A stretch of 64,000 nucleotides of DNA from Anaeromassilibacillus sp. An172 (GTDB lineage: Bacteria > Bacillota > Clostridia > Oscillospirales > Acutalibacteraceae): contig NZ_NFKS01000003.1 in NCBI RefSeq assembly GCF_002160515.1, positions 62,001 through 126,000 on the forward strand, read 5' to 3'. Positions 26,179 to 34,129 of the stretch are shown in pieces; position 1 is the first letter of the stretch; every line of letters starts with the position of its first letter. Both the position numbers and the translations under genes were made by a program. The notes below the pieces were generated by a model. The model was not told where the DNA came from. It saw only the letters and a program-made list of their open reading frames with translations, and ran no database searches.

Positions 26179-26355
26179 ATGCATAAAATTATTAAATCTG
26201 ATGTCTATTTAAAAAGCCATGAAAAAGCTTTTTTGTGGTTTGATGTGGATGAAAAAAGCGGTATAAATTTAAGTGTAACTGAAAAAGAAAACAGATTTAT
26301 ATGCACTGAAATTTATAAAAAGCTTCGTGACTTCTATAAAAAAATTATTTTATAA
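26179..26355 (+). CDS. Small unknown protein beside recombinase 1
   Basis: 58 aa from ATG 26179, preceded by AAGGGGAGAAA. The first part looks beta-rich (AFLWFDVDEKSGINLSVTEKE) and the second is a basic amphipathic helix (ICTEIYKKLRDFYKKIIL). It diverges from recombinase 1 with 55 bases between the starts. I do not recognise a family. The size, charge and location would suit a recombination directionality factor or a small repressor; this is inference only. A similarly built small protein lies next to the right attachment site at 49349. Confidence 0.6.
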   Translation: MHKIIKSDVYLKSHEKAFLWFDVDEKSGINLSVTEKENRFICTEIYKKLRDFYKKIIL

Positions 26356-26445
26356 ATTTTAGTTGCAGGGATTTATGCAATTTTCTTTAATTTTTTACTC
26401 CTTTATGGGGAGCAGTTCCCAATATTAAAGGAAAGGAATGAGAAA

Positions 26446-27402
26446 ATGCTTCAGAGAGAAATAAACATTACTGTAAGAAAGGATTTTATAGAAGCTTCAT
26501 CCGACTGGGCAGGAACATCGGGAGACCACAAAAGCACAGTTCTTGTATTTGACATACAGGAAGAAGGTCTTGTAAACAGCGAGTATACCTACAAATTGCA
26601 GTTAAACGATGAGTTTGCATTGCTGGAACTTGAGGGGGACAAGCTTAGATTTGAACTGCCTCAGGCTGTGCTTTTTGAAAAGGACTTTCTACAGGTACAG
26701 CTCACAATATCTCACGGAGAGGAACAGGTATATGTAAGCGATATACTGGATTTTCATATATCGCCGAATTTGTGCAGTGAGCCGGTAGAAATTAAATATG
26801 ACGGGCTTTTAAATGACAGTGTGGAAAACTTTAATTCCGCTGTAAAGGAATTTGAAAAGCTGTGTGATAATTTCCCTTATGTGGACAAGACCACATTGAC
26901 CTGGTGGGTTTTCGACGGAAAAACAGACAAGTATGTGGACACAAAAATAAGCGCCGTTTGGGGAGAGGGCGACATGCCGGCAGGTTTTATAAAACCTGAA
27001 AATCTCTCATTTTTTGAACATGTATTGACATATACTCAGGTGCTTCCGCTTTGCAGCAAATTTTTGGGCGGAATAAACGATTACGGCAATATTGATGAAG
27101 CCATATTTGGATACTACACGTATCTTCTTGATAACTATCATGTTGGAGAGGATATAATTCACACTCAGTATTGTCATGAAGCTGTGTATGTAAATTCCGG
27201 AGGTGTTACAAGAAAGAGTCTTGATACCGGAGATTCGGATATAAATACTTCCTCAGCTTATACAAAGCTTTATATTGTTGTATCCTTTGAAAATGACTCA
27301 AAGGCTGCTGCATGGTATGAAAACAACGGTAAAGTGGACAAGTATATTTTTACGGATGAAGGCTTTAAGAAAGCTATTATCAACTGTGTCAATGAGAAAT
27401 AA
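26446..27402 (+). CDS. Phage baseplate-upper/tail-fibre-like protein (BppU N-terminal type)
   Basis: 318 aa. The N-terminal region (MLQREINITVRKDFIE, then a beta-rich run with STVLVFDIQE, YTYKLQLNDEFALLELEGDKL and FDFHIS-like ILDFHISPN) resembles the N-terminal domain of BppU baseplate proteins of Gram-positive phages. The middle has KEFEKLCDNFPYVD, and the remainder is unrecognised. AAGGAAAGGAATGAG precedes ATG 26446. It is the first of three phage-type genes (baseplate, lysozyme, holin) in the usual late-gene order, 12 bases before the lysozyme. No capsid, terminase or tail-tube genes accompany it. Confidence 0.62.
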   Translation: MLQREINITVRKDFIEASSDWAGTSGDHKSTVLVFDIQEEGLVNSEYTYKLQLNDEFALLELEGDKLRFELPQAVLFEKDFLQVQLTISHGEEQVYVSDILDFHISPNLCSEPVEIKYDGLLNDSVENFNSAVKEFEKLCDNFPYVDKTTLTWWVFDGKTDKYVDTKISAVWGEGDMPAGFIKPENLSFFEHVLTYTQVLPLCSKFLGGINDYGNIDEAIFGYYTYLLDNYHVGEDIIHTQYCHEAVYVNSGGVTRKSLDTGDSDINTSSAYTKLYIVVSFENDSKAAAWYENNGKVDKYIFTDEGFKKAIINCVNEK

Positions 27403-27414
27403 GGGGGTGAAAAT

Positions 27415-28176
27415 ATGAGCGTTAACAGAAAAGGTATTGATGTCAGCACATGGCAGGGGGATATTGACTGGAAGAAAGTTAAGGCTGACGGAATAGAATT
27501 TGCCATGCTTCGTTCAAGTTTTGGTAAAGAAAATATTGAAAAACAGACAGACAATAAGTTTCATAAGAATTACAAAAATGCCAAAGCGGCAGGAGTTCCG
27601 GTTGGTGCATATCATTATTCTTATGCTACAACTGTGGAGGACGCAAAAAAAGAAGCTGATTTTTTCCTTAGTATAATTAAGGGATACCAGTTTGAATATC
27701 CTGTTGCATTTGACATTGAGGACGCCAGTCAGATGAATCTGGGTAAAACACGCATAACAGATATAATCATGGCATTCTGTGAGAGGGTACAGGCAGCCGG
27801 ATACTATGTTTCCGTGTATACAAATCTTGATTGGATTAACAACAGGATAGACATGAACAGGGTAAAGGTATTCGACATCTGGCTTGCCCAGTGGAACGAC
27901 AAGCCAACCTATACGGGTAATTTCGGAATGTGGCAGTACACTTCAAAAGGAGTTGTCAGCGGTATAGCAGGCAATGTTGATATGGATATTGCCTATCTTG
28001 ACTATCCTGAGATAATCAAAGGTGCCGGCTTAAACGGCTATACAAAAACATCACAGAACTGCAATTATGAAGTTGTGGCGATGGATAAAATCTGCAAGGA
28101 AAAAGCCCAAACCCTTGTAGAGGAGCTTAAAAACGATGGCTATTGCTGTGCTTTTTTAAGAGAAATGAAAGAGTAA
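27415..28176 (+). CDS. GH25 lysozyme (phage-type endolysin)
   Basis: Muramidase of family GH25. The N-terminal RKGIDVSTWQGDIDWKKVK holds the first conserved aspartate, FAMLRSSFG follows, AYHYSYA marks the barrel, and FPVAFDIED-like YPVAFDIEDASQM carries the catalytic Asp/Glu. IWLAQWNDKPTY and GMWQYTSKG complete the fold, and VDMDIAYLD ends it at about residue 200. A roughly 50-residue C-terminal segment with two Cys-Cys spots (NDGYCCAFLRE) is not a known wall-binding domain. AGGGGGTG lies before the ATG. There is no signal peptide, as expected for a holin-dependent endolysin, and the holin gene follows. Confidence 0.93.
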   Translation: MSVNRKGIDVSTWQGDIDWKKVKADGIEFAMLRSSFGKENIEKQTDNKFHKNYKNAKAAGVPVGAYHYSYATTVEDAKKEADFFLSIIKGYQFEYPVAFDIEDASQMNLGKTRITDIIMAFCERVQAAGYYVSVYTNLDWINNRIDMNRVKVFDIWLAQWNDKPTYTGNFGMWQYTSKGVVSGIAGNVDMDIAYLDYPEIIKGAGLNGYTKTSQNCNYEVVAMDKICKEKAQTLVEELKNDGYCCAFLREMKE

Positions 28177-28230
28177 TGAAATTTAAAAAGGATGTAGGAA
28201 AAGAGCGTTAAGGCAAAAGGAAGGTGAAAA

Positions 28231-28710
28231 ATGAACGAGATAAAAACATTGTATGTGATTATCTGCGGCGGCGTAGGAGCTATGTTTTCTGCGATAGCTT
28301 CATATTTCGGCGGATGGGACAGCTCGCTTGCAACGCTGGTAATTTTCATGGCGGTTGATTATATTACGGGACTGCTTGTGGCGGCGGTATTCCATAAATC
28401 ACCGAAAACCGCCACAGGCACATTGGAGAGCCGTGCAGGCTGGAAAGGTCTTTGCAGAAAAGGAGTGACTTTTCTAATTGTGCTTGTGGCGTGCCGCCTT
28501 GACATAGTGGCAGGTACAACATTTTTAAGAGATACTGTAATAGTGGCGTTTCTGGTAAACGAATCGCTGAGCATAATAGAAAATGCCGGACTTATGGGAA
28601 TACCAATACCGGAAGTGATTATAAATGCTGTAGATACTTTGAAGAATAAATCTGAAAGTCATTACAGTGACGAGGACGATATTCTGTACGAAGAGGATAT
28701 GGAAGAGTAA
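28231..28710 (+). CDS. Phage holin (toxin secretion/phage lysis family)
   Basis: 159-aa membrane protein with hydrophobic helices near LYVIICGGVGAMFSAIASYF, then LATLVIFMAVDYITGLLVAA with the family DYITG motif, GVTFLIVLVACRLDI, and AFLVNESLSIIENAGLMG, which is characteristic of this holin group. The C-terminus is acidic (DEDDILYEEDMEE). It follows the GH25 lysozyme by 54 bases and ends at a strong terminator just before the right end of the element. With the lysozyme it forms a complete lysis cassette. Confidence 0.93.
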   Translation: MNEIKTLYVIICGGVGAMFSAIASYFGGWDSSLATLVIFMAVDYITGLLVAAVFHKSPKTATGTLESRAGWKGLCRKGVTFLIVLVACRLDIVAGTTFLRDTVIVAFLVNESLSIIENAGLMGIPIPEVIINAVDTLKNKSESHYSDEDDILYEEDMEE

Positions 28711-28714
28711 GAAA

Positions 28715-28740
28715 AAGGGGACAGATTTTTCTGTCCCCTT
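28715..28740 (+). terminator. Terminator after holin
   Basis: Ten-base-pair stem AAGGGGACAG with CTGTCCCCTT, loop ATTTTT, followed by AAATTAT. It lies 26 bases before the right core of the element. Confidence 0.82.
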
Positions 28741-28765
28741 AAATTATAATAACCTGTGAATATTA

Positions 28766-28864
28766 GGCGGTCCTGACGGTGAGTTAGGAGCTTCTCTGAG
28801 ATATTTAAGCCAGAGATTTACAATGCCTTATCCGGAGCTTAAAGCCACTCTCACCGATATAGGT
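28766..28864 (+). pseudogene. cotJC: cotJC piece 2 (middle part)
   Basis: Translation from 28766 gives GGPDGELGASLRYLSQRF, then TMPYPELKATLTDIGT. This is exactly the middle of CotJC, between the end of piece 1 (QYGG) and the start of piece 3 (ADELGHLEM). Left of it is the GGCGG core shared with piece 1. At its right end GGT (28862-28864) is the core shared with 49523-49525. Beyond, the frame degenerates (TSATK, stop). It has no start codon of its own. The glutamate in GEL and the following helix are part of the ferritin-like metal site. Piece 1 (92 bases to the core) plus piece 2 (94 bases) gives 62 codons in frame. Confidence 0.9.
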
Positions 28865-28889
28865 ACATCGGCGACGAAATGATACAAAA

Positions 28890-30227
28890 TCAAAGTCCCC
28901 TGTTTTTTAAATCCGAAACAAGATTTACATAAAACTCACGGACATCAAATTCCGGGATATTTTCTCGGTTTAAATCCACCATATCTCCGTGAGAAATGCC
29001 TCTTTTGCCTTTTACAGTTAAAAATGTATACATTTCGCCCCATTGAAAGGATTTTTCCGAAACAAGTCCGTCGTTGGGGCCGTCAAAATATTTTACAAGG
29101 TCGTAGGTAAAGTTTAGAGGAAATTTTCCTGAGGTTCGCTTATTAAGCTTTGAACCAACGCTTTGGCAGAAAATACCCTTAAATTTATCCTTTTCCTTTT
29201 CCATAATTCTGTTAAGCTTCTCGCAGTTTTTTTCCGTAAGGTCAGTAACGGCTTCCATAAAGTCGGGGGAAGTGTCGCCAAGCTTTTTAAGAGATGTGTT
29301 GTATGTATCGGCTATTTTATTCTGAACATTTTCAGGTATCTTTTTTAAAAGATAGTCTGCAAAACCACATCCACGATGGGGAGTATTTATAGTTGTGAGA
29401 GAAGCCACATATTTTTCAGCACCGCAGAAGCTTACTGCGTATCTGCAATCAAGACCGCCTTTTGAATGGGCGATGATGTTTACTTTTCCACATCCGGTTT
29501 GATTGACAATGCTTTTTATTCTGTTTGTAAGTTCCTGGGCGCTGTCAGACACAGAGGAAGCGGAATGATGGTTTCCGTAAAATATAACAGCTCCGTTGCG
29601 TTCAAGCTCTTTGGGAATTCTTCCCCAGTAGTTAAGTTTTTTTGAATCTCTGAAAAAGACTCCATGAACCAATAAAATTGGATACTTTGTTTTACAGATT
29701 TTATATTCTGCTCTCAATGTGTTTGTCTTTTCCTTGTTTTCTTCAAACTTTATTTCATCAGAGGTAATGCGAATGATTTTAATAAGCTCAATTACATTTA
29801 CAACAGGAATAAAAGCCAGAAATACTCCCATAAATCTGTGATGTATTCCCAGCTGTGTTGATGAAATATATACGGAGACCATTCCGTTCCAGAAAATAAC
29901 ACAGTGGGCAAAAATGCATACAAGGACGCTGATAAGCAGCGGAAACCAGGAAAGTCCGAGAAAAAAGAAGGCAATAACATGAATTGTAAATGATATAATG
30001 GAAGAAAACAAAAAAGTTTTAAGCCTTTGTACACCGTGGGCGCACACTTTCATTCTCGACGACCTGTACTTACCGGGAACATAACAGTTTAATATGTTTG
30101 CACTTATAAAAGCCACAACGCTTAGCGGGATTAAAAAATACATATTGTGCTTAGCAATAAGCAGTACGGAGTTTGCTGAAAAAATAAGAAGAAGGCAATT
30201 TACAATGTTTATTATAACGGAGTTCAT
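28890..30227 (-). CDS. Membrane-anchored alpha/beta-hydrolase, lipase-like
   Basis: 445 aa. The first roughly 150 residues hold four probable transmembrane segments (SVIINIVNCLLLIFSANSVL, YFLIPLSVVAFISANIL, FLFSSIISFTIHVIAFFFLG, CIFAHCVIFWNGMVSV). The rest is an alpha/beta-hydrolase with the oxyanion motif PILLVHGVFFRD, the nucleophile elbow NIIAHSKGGLDCRYA, and INTPHRGCGFADYL. DGLVSEKSFQWGE and ISHGDMVDL contribute candidate Asp and His. This is the pattern of triacylglycerol-lipase/esterase families. Cell location: membrane, with the hydrolase side not determined. The 3' end is only 26 bases from the cotJC piece-2 junction. The substrate is unknown. Confidence 0.82.
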   Translation of the reverse strand: MNSVIINIVNCLLLIFSANSVLLIAKHNMYFLIPLSVVAFISANILNCYVPGKYRSSRMKVCAHGVQRLKTFLFSSIISFTIHVIAFFFLGLSWFPLLISVLVCIFAHCVIFWNGMVSVYISSTQLGIHHRFMGVFLAFIPVVNVIELIKIIRITSDEIKFEENKEKTNTLRAEYKICKTKYPILLVHGVFFRDSKKLNYWGRIPKELERNGAVIFYGNHHSASSVSDSAQELTNRIKSIVNQTGCGKVNIIAHSKGGLDCRYAVSFCGAEKYVASLTTINTPHRGCGFADYLLKKIPENVQNKIADTYNTSLKKLGDTSPDFMEAVTDLTEKNCEKLNRIMEKEKDKFKGIFCQSVGSKLNKRTSGKFPLNFTYDLVKYFDGPNDGLVSEKSFQWGEMYTFLTVKGKRGISHGDMVDLNRENIPEFDVREFYVNLVSDLKNRGL

Positions 30228-30472
30228 AGAAACCAGCCTTTTTAAGATTTATTATTACCTAAATTATAACATATAGAGTATAGCTGTGCAATTCGGTTTA
30301 AGTAAGTCTGCTATGACATGTTTATACAGATTGTTTATATTTATACACTTTTGTCAACATGTAAAAATTTCATTTATCAAAGGATTTGTTGTGGTTATAG
30401 AACACAATATGAGTTTTAAAGCTACAAAGTGTGTACAATAATAGGAAGAATATTGTAAAAAATCTCAGTTTA
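30228..30472. other. AT-rich intergenic region between lipase and candidate RNA
   Basis: About 245 bases without a coding frame. On the minus strand TTGACA occurs upstream of the lipase but lacks a well-spaced -10. No CotJC-like sequence was found here. Confidence 0.4.
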
Positions 30473-30506
30473 TTGTCTGGAAAAAATATTTTCTATATGA
30501 TATAAT
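30473..30506 (+). promoter_or_regulatory. Candidate promoter of an unassigned plus-strand transcript
   Basis: TTGTCT at 30473-30478, 17 bases, TATGAT at 30496-30501, overlapped by TATAAT at 30501-30506. No plus-strand gene follows before the hairpin terminator at 30627-30668. Confidence 0.5.
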
Positions 30507-30512
30507 ACATAT

Positions 30513-30668
30513 TGTAGAATATCTGGCAGATGAAATAATATACACTTTTTATTTATCTGAATTTCTTTAATATTTAAAAAGCTTACAACTTTTGCCAATT
30601 CGGGCAACAACAATATCTCAATTATCAGCGAAAGGAACATTCGTCAGGGTGTTCCTTTCGCTATTTTT
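30513..30668 (+). ncRNA. Candidate small RNA (about 155 nt)
   Basis: Defined by a plus-strand promoter-like sequence (30473-30506) and a strong plus-strand terminator (stem 30627-30639 with 30650-30662, then ATTTTTAT). Between them is a small hairpin TTGCC-aattcg-GGCAA (near 30594-30608) and no credible reading frame. It overlaps the 3' end of recombinase 2 on the other strand by two bases. It could be an antisense or regulatory RNA of the element, or a relic of a lost gene. Evidence is structural only. Confidence 0.35.
30627..30668 (+). terminator. Strong hairpin terminator left of recombinase 2
   Basis: Thirteen-base-pair perfect stem AGCGAAAGGAACA (30627-30639) with TGTTCCTTTCGCT (30650-30662). 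The T tract is on the plus strand, so it terminates plus-strand transcripts and not recombinase 2. Confidence 0.85.
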
Positions 30669-32190
30669 ATGTGGTATATTGTTTGGATTTTTTGAAATAT
30701 ATCTCAAATTCAAATACTTGTGGAAGATGGCAAAATTTGAGTTTAACTATGCCGTTTTCATAGGCGTGCACCTTTTCAATACAATTATATATAATACTTT
30801 TTGTAATATTATTATAGTTTATTATTTTATCTATATATTTTTTTATGGTTGTATTTTTAAGTTTCTTTACAGATTGAGTTTTTTGAAGATTTTCAATCTC
30901 ATTGTTATGATGAATAATCAGACTGTCATACTTTGATTTTAAAGCCATAAACTCATCTTCCGAAATTTTACGGGTTGCATAGGCGTCAATTATGTTAAGT
31001 TTCTTTATCTTTAATTCTTCAATTTCCGATTTTTTTTGTTTTAAAGAAGTTGTGGATGTTCCTGTTAATTGAATTTCTGCCATGTTCATGAGAGAGTGTA
31101 TGTGCTCTGTTAGTTTTTCGTTTTGTATATTTAACAGAGAATAGCTGTAGGCTGTCATATACATAAGGCTGTCGTTTCTTATTTGATATCTCACATGACA
31201 TTGATTGTTCAAACATTTCCAGACTGTGTAATATCCGTCCTTTCCTTTCTTTTTTCTTGCTGAAAAGGGACAGCCGCAGTTTGTACAGATGATTTTTCCT
31301 GAAAAATAAAACTTGTTGCTTCTTCCGGAGTCTTGTTTTTTAACATGGCTTCGGCTACATAATTCCTGCTGTGCCGCCTCCCATAAATCACGTGATATAA
31401 TAGGGGCGTGGTGGTCTTTAATAAAGACGGTTTTTTCATTGCATTTGTTGGTTTTCTTTTTGTGGGTGAGATAGTCCGGTGTAAATGTCTTTTTTTGCCT
31501 TAAATCTCCGCAGTATTTTTCGTTTTTCAGAACTTTTATAATTACCGACGGAGTCCATTTTTCTTTGCCTGTATAGGTTTTAATGCCCTCGTTTTGAAGT
31601 TCCTTTGCGATTTCTGAAGCAGACATATGCAGGAAAACATATTTATTGAATATGTTTTTTACAATTTCTGCGCCATCCGTATTTACGGCTATTTTTCCCT
31701 TTTTTACATCGTAACCGAGCATTGAGGTTCCGAATACCACGCCTTTTTCCATTCTTCTTGTCTGTCCCCATTTTACACGGTCTGAGGTTTTTCGGCTTTC
31801 CTCCTGGGCAAGACTGGCCATAATTGACAGCCTAAGCTCGGCGTCAGGCTGAGATGTGTCTATTCCGTCATTCATAAACCTTATTGAAACTCCGAGATTT
31901 CTAAGCTTTCTGGAATAGGAAACGGCGTCAAGAATATTTCTTGAAAAACGGCTTACTTCCTTGGTGATTATGACCTGAAATAAACCCTTTTCCGCATCCT
32001 CCATCATCTGAATAAATCTGGTTCTGTTTTTTACGGCAGTTCCTGAAATTCCCTTGTCTGCGTAAATCTGAAACAGGGTCAAATCGGGACAGTTTTCAAT
32101 GTAATTAAGAAAATAACTCATCTGACTTTCAAGAGAGTTTATCTGATCGTCTTTTTCCGTGGAAACACGGCAGTAAACAGCTGCAAGCAT
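30667..32190 (-). CDS. Large serine recombinase 2
   Basis: 507 aa from the ATG whose complement is at 32188-32190; AGGAGA is 7 bases upstream, too close for the ATG two codons earlier. The resolvase domain has AAVYCRVSTEKDDQ with the catalytic serine and VSRFSRNILDAVSY with the arginine motif. The recombinase domain shows FGTSMLGYDVKKGKI and KWTPSVIIKVLKNEKYCGD. The zinc ribbon has CTNCGCPFSARKKKGKDGYY and a further cysteine pair, with a coiled coil around IEELKIKKLNIIDAY. It differs clearly from recombinases 1 and 3. Its attachment site should be near 30640-30670 but no disrupted gene is recognisable there. Confidence 0.94.
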   Translation of the reverse strand: MLAAVYCRVSTEKDDQINSLESQMSYFLNYIENCPDLTLFQIYADKGISGTAVKNRTRFIQMMEDAEKGLFQVIITKEVSRFSRNILDAVSYSRKLRNLGVSIRFMNDGIDTSQPDAELRLSIMASLAQEESRKTSDRVKWGQTRRMEKGVVFGTSMLGYDVKKGKIAVNTDGAEIVKNIFNKYVFLHMSASEIAKELQNEGIKTYTGKEKWTPSVIIKVLKNEKYCGDLRQKKTFTPDYLTHKKKTNKCNEKTVFIKDHHAPIISRDLWEAAQQELCSRSHVKKQDSGRSNKFYFSGKIICTNCGCPFSARKKKGKDGYYTVWKCLNNQCHVRYQIRNDSLMYMTAYSYSLLNIQNEKLTEHIHSLMNMAEIQLTGTSTTSLKQKKSEIEELKIKKLNIIDAYATRKISEDEFMALKSKYDSLIIHHNNEIENLQKTQSVKKLKNTTIKKYIDKIINYNNITKSIIYNCIEKVHAYENGIVKLKFCHLPQVFEFEIYFKKSKQYTT

Positions 32191-32345
32191 TATCATTTCT
32201 CCTAATTTTTTTTGGCAATAATAGTTATTTCTACACAAGTATATGAAACTGCATGGCACAGGATAATATATACATCATTTTGTGGACAAGAAAGAGCTTG
32301 TACGGTATAATTTACGGTGGAAAATATGTAAAAAGGAGATGTATA

Positions 32346-33104
32346 GTGAGGCAGTTTTTTAAAACAGAATTGAATAATTGGAAAATTCCAGAAATTATAT
32401 GGCTTTGTTCATCGGTTTTTATTATTATATCTCTTTCTATTTATTGGAATGACAGCATAATAGGAATAATTGCGGCGGTTTCAGGGGTAGTTTATGTTAT
32501 TTTGACGGGTAAAGGCAGACCATCGGGATACATTTTCGGTGTGGTTAATGTTTTACTGTATGCCTATATTTCCCTGGGCGCAAGATATTACGGGGAAGTT
32601 ATGCTGAATATAATCTATTATCTTCCGATGAATTTTGTAGGCTGGTTTGTATGGCGTAAAAATATGGATGATGCCACAGGAGAGGTTAAGAAAAAAAGAC
32701 TTTCTCAAAGATCCGCTCTGCTGATTTTCGGCGGCACACTGGTTGCTATTTTCCTTTACGGTGAAGTGCTTAAATACCTTGGAGGAAATATGGCTTATAT
32801 GGACAGTATGAGCACAGTAATATCCGTTGTAGCTCAAATTTTGTGCGTAAAAAGATATATTGAGCAGTGGATATTGTGGATTGTGGTTGATATTGTCACG
32901 GTTGTGATGTGGATATTTGCATTTTTCAATGGGGGAGAAAGCGTAGCTACTCTGATTATGTGGAGTCTTTACACAGTCAATGGATTTATAATCTATTTCA
33001 GATGGAATAAAGATTTAAACAGACAGAGCGCAGACCTTGAATTTGCAGCGGTTCCCATTTCTGAAGGGAAGTTATCCTATTATGACAGCGGTAATATAAA
33101 GTAA
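32346..33104 (+). CDS. pnuC: Nicotinamide mononucleotide/riboside transporter PnuC
   Basis: 252 aa from GTG 32346, chosen because AAGGAG at 32334-32339 precedes it; codons further upstream in frame are not protein-like. It is a membrane protein with about seven hydrophobic segments. The family pattern appears as GRPSGYIFGVVNVLLYAYIS, YGEVMLNIIYYLPMNFVGWF, AQILCVKRYIEQWILWIVVD and the ending YFRWNKDLNR. Family knowledge: PnuC facilitates uptake of the NAD precursor nicotinamide riboside. A ribosylnicotinamide kinase gene is not nearby. It starts divergently from recombinase 2 and ends at a hairpin. Confidence 0.92.
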   Translation: MRQFFKTELNNWKIPEIIWLCSSVFIIISLSIYWNDSIIGIIAAVSGVVYVILTGKGRPSGYIFGVVNVLLYAYISLGARYYGEVMLNIIYYLPMNFVGWFVWRKNMDDATGEVKKKRLSQRSALLIFGGTLVAIFLYGEVLKYLGGNMAYMDSMSTVISVVAQILCVKRYIEQWILWIVVDIVTVVMWIFAFFNGGESVATLIMWSLYTVNGFIIYFRWNKDLNRQSADLEFAAVPISEGKLSYYDSGNIK

Positions 33105-33109
33105 AAAAT

Positions 33110-33140
33110 ATGCAGACGAGCGTTTTGCCGTCTGCATTTG
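33110..33140 (+). terminator. Terminator after pnuC
   Basis: Nine-base-pair stem ATGCAGACG (33110-33118) with CGTCTGCAT (33129-33137), then TTGTTAT. Confidence 0.72.
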
Positions 33141-33155
33141 TTATATTCCTTTGTT

Positions 33156-33338
33156 TTACCAATCCTGTTTGCTGTAAAGGAGATTTAACGACATGGAAAA
33201 TATCTCTGCGTCGATTACATTATTTTCTTTCAGTTCTCTTAAAATATTTTGAATTAAAAGCCGTTCAAATTTTGAATAATTTTCCTCAGTGCATTTTTCA
33301 CTGTTATAAATTGTTTTAAAAACAGGTTTTCTGACCAT
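33156..33338 (-). CDS. Small unknown protein (60 aa)
   Basis: Minus-strand frame starting at the ATG complement 33336-33338, preceded by AGGTGAGG. The product (MVRKPVFKTIYNSEKCTEEN, then a helical YSKFERLLIQNILRELKENN) is mostly helical. The family is not recognised. Its size and place near recombinase 2 resemble accessory small genes of recombinase elements, but that is only context. It converges with pnuC across the terminator. Confidence 0.5.
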   Translation of the reverse strand: MVRKPVFKTIYNSEKCTEENYSKFERLLIQNILRELKENNVIDAEIFSMSLNLLYSKQDW

Positions 33339-33482
33339 TAGCCTCACCTGATAAAAAGATATGCGGTAATTGCGGAAATTTGCATGTCCTATAAAAGATA
33401 CATTGTAAACCCGATGTAGGTACAGAAGAATAAGACCCAAAAGGGTGTAGGTGATTTTTGAGCTGTAAAAAGGAGAAAAAAT

Positions 33483-33992
33483 ATGAACGAAAAGAGTAAT
33501 CAGCTGCTGTCTCCTCTTAGCGGAACAGTGGTTCCCCTTGAACAGGTATCAGACCCGGTATTTTCAACAAATATACTGGGAAGAGGTTTTGCCATAAAAC
33601 CTGAAAGCGGAAAGCTTTGCAGTCCGGCTGAATGTATTGTTGAGTCAATATCCGATACAAAACATGCCTATGTGTTAAAGACAAAACAAGGACTTGAAAT
33701 GCTTATCCATGTGGGACTTGAAACGGTTTATTTAAAAGGAAAGCCTTTTAATTGTGCAGTCAAGTCCGGTGATAAAGTAAAAGCCGGTGACTTGATTTGT
33801 GAGATAGACTTGGACATGATAAAGGAAGCCGGAGCGGACACAATAGTTCCGATAACTTTCCCTAAAATACCGGGAGATAGTAAAATAGAGATAAACTACG
33901 GAAAAGTAAAAACCGGCGATGAGGTTATGTACATAGAGGAAAAGAAAAAGCTTCCGGATTTTAAAATTTTGAAAAAGCTTGGAATAAAATAA
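33483..33992 (+). CDS. PTS glucose-type EIIA domain protein
   Basis: 169-aa stand-alone EIIA of the glucose superfamily. The phosphorylated histidine lies in EMLIHVGLETVYLKG; SDTKHAYVLKTKQG carries the partner His. The N-terminal LLSPLSGTVVPLEQVSDPVFS and the C-terminal half (GDKVKAGDLICEIDLDMIKEAG) match the fold. It is very close in layout to the EIIA domain at the C-terminus of the sucrose permease at 42197-44095. It may donate phosphate to a permease lacking its own IIA or take part in regulation. AAAAAGGAG precedes the ATG. A terminator follows. Confidence 0.93.
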   Translation: MNEKSNQLLSPLSGTVVPLEQVSDPVFSTNILGRGFAIKPESGKLCSPAECIVESISDTKHAYVLKTKQGLEMLIHVGLETVYLKGKPFNCAVKSGDKVKAGDLICEIDLDMIKEAGADTIVPITFPKIPGDSKIEINYGKVKTGDEVMYIEEKKKLPDFKILKKLGIK

Positions 33993-33998
33993 GCGATT

Positions 33999-34027
33999 AA
34001 ACACCTTCTTTTTGAGGGTGTTTTCTT
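33999..34027 (+). terminator. Terminator after EIIA gene
   Basis: AAACACC (33999-34005) pairs with GGTGTTT (34017-34023), followed by TCTTTTA. Confidence 0.7.
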
Positions 34028-34074
34028 TTACTATGAATTTTAAAAAACGGTTGGAAAACAATAACAAAAGTATA

Positions 34075-34103
34075 TTGAAAACAGTGTACCTATTTGATAT
34101 TAT
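34075..34103 (+). promoter_or_regulatory. Sigma-A promoter of MATE gene
   Basis: TTGAAA at 34075-34080, 17 bases, TATTAT at 34098-34103. Confidence 0.7.
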
Positions 34104-34129
34104 AGTGTGGATGTAAAGGAGTGTTTGTT

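Larger units (their letters stand above)
24733..28770. mobile_element. 4.0-kb serine-recombinase element inserted in cotJC
   Basis: Bounded by GGCGG repeats at 24733-24737 (left) and 28766-28770 (right), 4033 bases apart. It contains recombinase 1, a small unknown gene, a tail/baseplate-like gene, GH25 lysozyme and holin. Left of the core is cotJC piece 1 and right of it is piece 2, in matching frame (GGC GGN CCT on both sides). The core shared by the two ends extends as GGCGG-N-CCT. Boundaries come from the protein-level continuity of CotJC, so they are firm to within a few bases. Confidence 0.88.

Noticed and set aside
30228-30472. Search for the missing CotJC C-terminus
   Set aside because: No frame in this gap or in the gaps at 33.1-33.5, 37.9-38.0, 41.2-42.2, 45.7-45.9, 49.2-49.3 and 51.6-51.9 kb resembles it.
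30592-30936. Plus-strand frame of 114 codons at the end of recombinase 2
   Set aside because: It lies antisense to the zinc-ribbon/coiled-coil coding region, lacks a ribosome site and has a hydrophobic, random-looking product; recombinase 2 explains the sequence.
32253-32345. N-terminal extension of PnuC
   Set aside because: The in-frame codons lack family similarity and the ribosome site AAGGAG points to GTG 32346.
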